A stretch of 64,000 nt of DNA, taken from contig CAOSWK010000003.1 in the NCBI GenBank assembly GCA_948527295.1, positions 1 through 64,000 of the forward strand. Reading direction: 5' to 3'. Below are positions 62,225 through 64,000 of this stretch, in pieces. Positions within the stretch are counted from its first letter, which is position 1. The number at the start of each line of letters is the position of its first letter. The position numbers and the translations under genes are program-made. The stretch comes from an uncultured Eubacteriales bacterium (GTDB taxonomy: Bacteria > Bacillota > Clostridia > Oscillospirales > Acutalibacteraceae). The notes beneath the pieces are model-generated. The model had not been told where the DNA came from and searched no databases. It saw only the letters and a program-made list of their open reading frames with translations.

Positions 62225-62764
62225 TTATTTCGCAAACGGAGCGCCCAAATGAGTCATCAACTCTTTGGCTTCTTCGTCAGTTTTCGCAGTTGTCACAAAA
62301 CATATGTCCATCCCGCGCACTTTGTCAATCTTATCATAATCGATTTCAGGAAAAATAAGTTGCTCCTTAATCCCCAAATTATAGTTACCTCTGCCATCAA
62401 AAGAGTTAGGATTAATCCCCCTAAAATCGCGAACTCTCGGAAGCGCCACATTCAAAAGCCTATCCAAAAATTCATACATCTTATCGCCTCGTAAAGTTAC
62501 CTTAACGCCAATCCTCATGCCTTCGCGCAACTTAAAGTTAGCAACCGACTTCCTAGCCGTGCAAACCACCGGCCTCTGGCCCGTAATAGCAGCAATGTCA
62601 GACATAATAGCGTCAATAACCTTAGAGTTATCTCTAGCTTCGCCCGCACCAACATTAATAATAATCTTCTCAAGCTTAGGAATCTGCATAACGCTCTTAT
62701 AAGAAAATTTCTTCATAAGTAAAGGCGCAATCTCTTGCCTGTATAAGTCCCTTAATCTTGCCAT
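62225..62764 (-). CDS. rplE: 50S ribosomal protein L5
   Basis: This encodes 179 residues with IPKLEKIIINVGAGEA, the 5S-binding TGQRPVVCTARKSVANFKLR, and the C-terminal MDICFVTTAKTDEEAKELM. Confidence 0.97.
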   Translation of the reverse strand: MARLRDLYRQEIAPLLMKKFSYKSVMQIPKLEKIIINVGAGEARDNSKVIDAIMSDIAAITGQRPVVCTARKSVANFKLREGMRIGVKVTLRGDKMYEFLDRLLNVALPRVRDFRGINPNSFDGRGNYNLGIKEQLIFPEIDYDKIDKVRGMDICFVTTAKTDEEAKELMTHLGAPFAK

Positions 62765-62776
62765 GTCCTATCCTCC

Positions 62777-63097
62777 TTAAAGCGACTTTGAGCATTTTTT
62801 GCAAATGCGTGATTTAGTCCCATCTTCACCAACAAGATGAGCAATCCGGGTAGGTTTTTCGCAATGAGGGCAAACAACCTGAACCTTGCAAGCACGCATA
62901 GCGCCTTCAGCCTTAACAATCCCGCCAGATTCACCCATTTTGCGAGGCTTAACATGTTTAGAAACCATGTTAACTCCATCAATAATAACCTTGCCCTCCT
63001 TAGGGCTAACCGCCAAAACCTTGCCTTTTTTCCCACGCTCTCTGCCGCTCAAAACGACAACGGTGTCACCCGTCTTAACATGAACTTTTTTTATCAC
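62777..63097 (-). CDS. rplX: 50S ribosomal protein L24
   Basis: The product is 106 residues from GTG 63097, with GGAGGTG upstream. The KOW domain VKTGDTVVVLSGRERGKKG is near the start. The C-terminal extension carries CPHC and CKKC pairs (VCPHCEKPTRIAH), the putative zinc-ribbon form found in many Firmicutes. Confidence 0.96.
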   Translation of the reverse strand: MIKKVHVKTGDTVVVLSGRERGKKGKVLAVSPKEGKVIIDGVNMVSKHVKPRKMGESGGIVKAEGAMRACKVQVVCPHCEKPTRIAHLVGEDGTKSRICKKCSKSL

Positions 63098-63111
63098 AGT
63101 GAACACCTCCA

Positions 63112-63480
63112 TCAAAGCGTCTCAGGAGCCAAACTCAGTATCTTCATATAGTCCCGATCGCGAAGTTCCCTAGCAACAGGTCCAAAAATACGAGTGCCCC
63201 TTGGGTTTTTGTCATCTTTTATCAAAACAGCGGCATTCTCGTCAAACCGGATATAAGAGCCATCATCTCTGCGAACTCCCCTAACCGAGCGAACCACAAC
63301 CGCCTTAACCACATCACCTTTTTTCACAACGCCGCCGGGTGATGCTTTTTTAACAGACGCAACCACAACGTCGCCAATATTAGCATACCTTCGCCGAGTT
63401 CCGCCAAGCACTCGAATGCACATAATCTCTTTAGCGCCAGTGTTGTCGGCAACCTTAAGGTAAGTTTGCTGTTGTATCAC
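63112..63480 (-). CDS. rplN: 50S ribosomal protein L14
   Basis: This encodes 122 residues: MIQQQTYLKVADNTGAKEIM at the start, GDVVVASVKKASPGG, and FDENAAVLIKDDKNPRGTRI in the second half. Confidence 0.97.
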   Translation of the reverse strand: MIQQQTYLKVADNTGAKEIMCIRVLGGTRRRYANIGDVVVASVKKASPGGVVKKGDVVKAVVVRSVRGVRRDDGSYIRFDENAAVLIKDDKNPRGTRIFGPVARELRDRDYMKILSLAPETL

Positions 63481-63585
63481 ACCACGTTCCTCCTAACTTT
63501 TGTTAGTTCTAAAAGTCTCTAAAAAATATATTTTTCCATGCCTTATCCAAAACTATTAACCCGCTAACCCGCAAAAAAACGCAAA

Positions 63586-63843
63586 TTACTTAGCTTTTTC
63601 AATAATCTCAACCAAGCGCCATCTTTTATCCTTGCTCAAAGGCCTAGTCTCCATCACCCGTACATAATCTCCAATACCGCATTCGTTGTTTTCATCATGT
63701 GCCTTAAGCTTAACCGTGCGTTTAATAATCTTATTATAAAGCTTGTGCTTCACGCTATCTTCAATAGCAACCACAATGGTTTTATCCATCTTATCGCTAA
63801 CAACTTTGCCAACTTCAACTTTTCTCATGTTTCTCTCGCTCAC
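63586..63843 (-). CDS. rpsQ: 30S ribosomal protein S17
   Basis: This encodes 85 residues from GTG 63843, behind GGAGGGA. The OB-fold core is VGKVVSDKMDKTIVVAIED, with HDENNECGIGDYVRVMETRP (in part) and LSKDKRWRLVEI. It is followed by a 105-base spacer before rplN, longer than others in the cluster. Confidence 0.96.
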   Translation of the reverse strand: MSERNMRKVEVGKVVSDKMDKTIVVAIEDSVKHKLYNKIIKRTVKLKAHDENNECGIGDYVRVMETRPLSKDKRWRLVEIIEKAK

Positions 63844-63860
63844 AAGTAATCCTCCCTCCA

Positions 63861-64000
63861 TCACGCTTTAGCAGCGGTAGCAGATATTTCATTTTCTTTC
63901 AAAAGAGTCATAACTCTAGCAATATCCTTCTTAACCGCCTTAATACGCATAGGGTTTTCAAGCTGATTGATGGCAAGTTGAAATCGCAAATTAAAAAGTT
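63861..64000 (-). CDS. rpmC: 50S ribosomal protein L29 (partial, start outside window)
   Basis: The minus strand encodes the C-terminal 46 residues: NLRFQLAINQLENPMRIK, then VKKDIARVMTLLKE and ISATAAKA before the stop. The helical hairpin and position before rpsQ identify L29. The N-terminus lies beyond the window edge. Confidence 0.92.
   Translation of the reverse strand, partial: LFNLRFQLAINQLENPMRIKAVKKDIARVMTLLKENEISATAAKA

Overview
The window reads as chromosomal DNA of an endospore-forming member of the Clostridia (low to moderate GC Firmicutes). The basis is a set of sporulation and germination genes (spo0A, spoIVB, spoIIE, cwlD, a gerA-gerB-gerC operon), the ctsR-mcsA-mcsB-clpC operon with a CtsR box, an hprK-murB-rapZ-whiA cluster, zinc-type S14, and the standard Gram-positive S17-to-L17 ribosomal gene order. 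I see no rRNA, prophage, transposase or CRISPR array. A family-level placement (Oscillospiraceae-like) is only an impression.

Layout, left to right. (1) 1-9.9 kb is accessory: two tandem small secreted proteins with nearly identical leaders and unrelated mature parts; a methyltransferase/double glycosyltransferase fusion; a three-gene NHLM-type peptide export operon (short HlyD-like protein, C39 peptidase-ABC exporter, second ABC exporter) behind a near-consensus promoter; and a third acidic secreted protein broken by a one-base shift at a T6 run. (2) 9.9-16 kb is housekeeping: tRNA-Arg(CCT), rpmE, a YigZ-family gene, dnaG-rpoD, hisS, mgsA. (3) 16-32.7 kb is cell wall, sporulation and germination: a class B PBP, spoIIE, cwlD, whiA, rapZ, murB, hprK, gerABC, a DUF421/DUF4363 pair, spo0A, spoIVB. 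(4) 33-40 kb is one 2307-residue surface protein with Ig/MBG-like repeats, including a 522-bp nucleotide repeat. (5) 40-44 kb is aroB-aroA-aroC-chorismate mutase. (6) 44-49 kb is the Clp stress operon. (7) 49-52.6 kb is a second accessory patch: a 36-residue Cys-rich peptide, a secreted Cys/His/Asp protein, a helical protein, a GNAT acetyltransferase directly downstream of a double-glycine leader peptide gene, and a ribbon-helix-helix regulator divergent from a possible small RNA. (8) 52.7-64 kb is the ribosomal protein/secY/adk/map/infA/rpoA cluster, all on the minus strand. A 50-bp tandem repeat grown from the tail of infA sits between infA and rpmJ.

How the parts may connect. The most interesting inference is that the exporter at 4.2-9.2 kb and the leader-peptide/acetyltransferase pair at 51-52 kb are two halves of one peptide secretion system split across the chromosome. 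The exporter has a C39 protease domain and no precursor gene beside it. The distant 67-residue precursor has a textbook GG-type cleavage motif and no exporter beside it. The rest of the window is conserved core genome.
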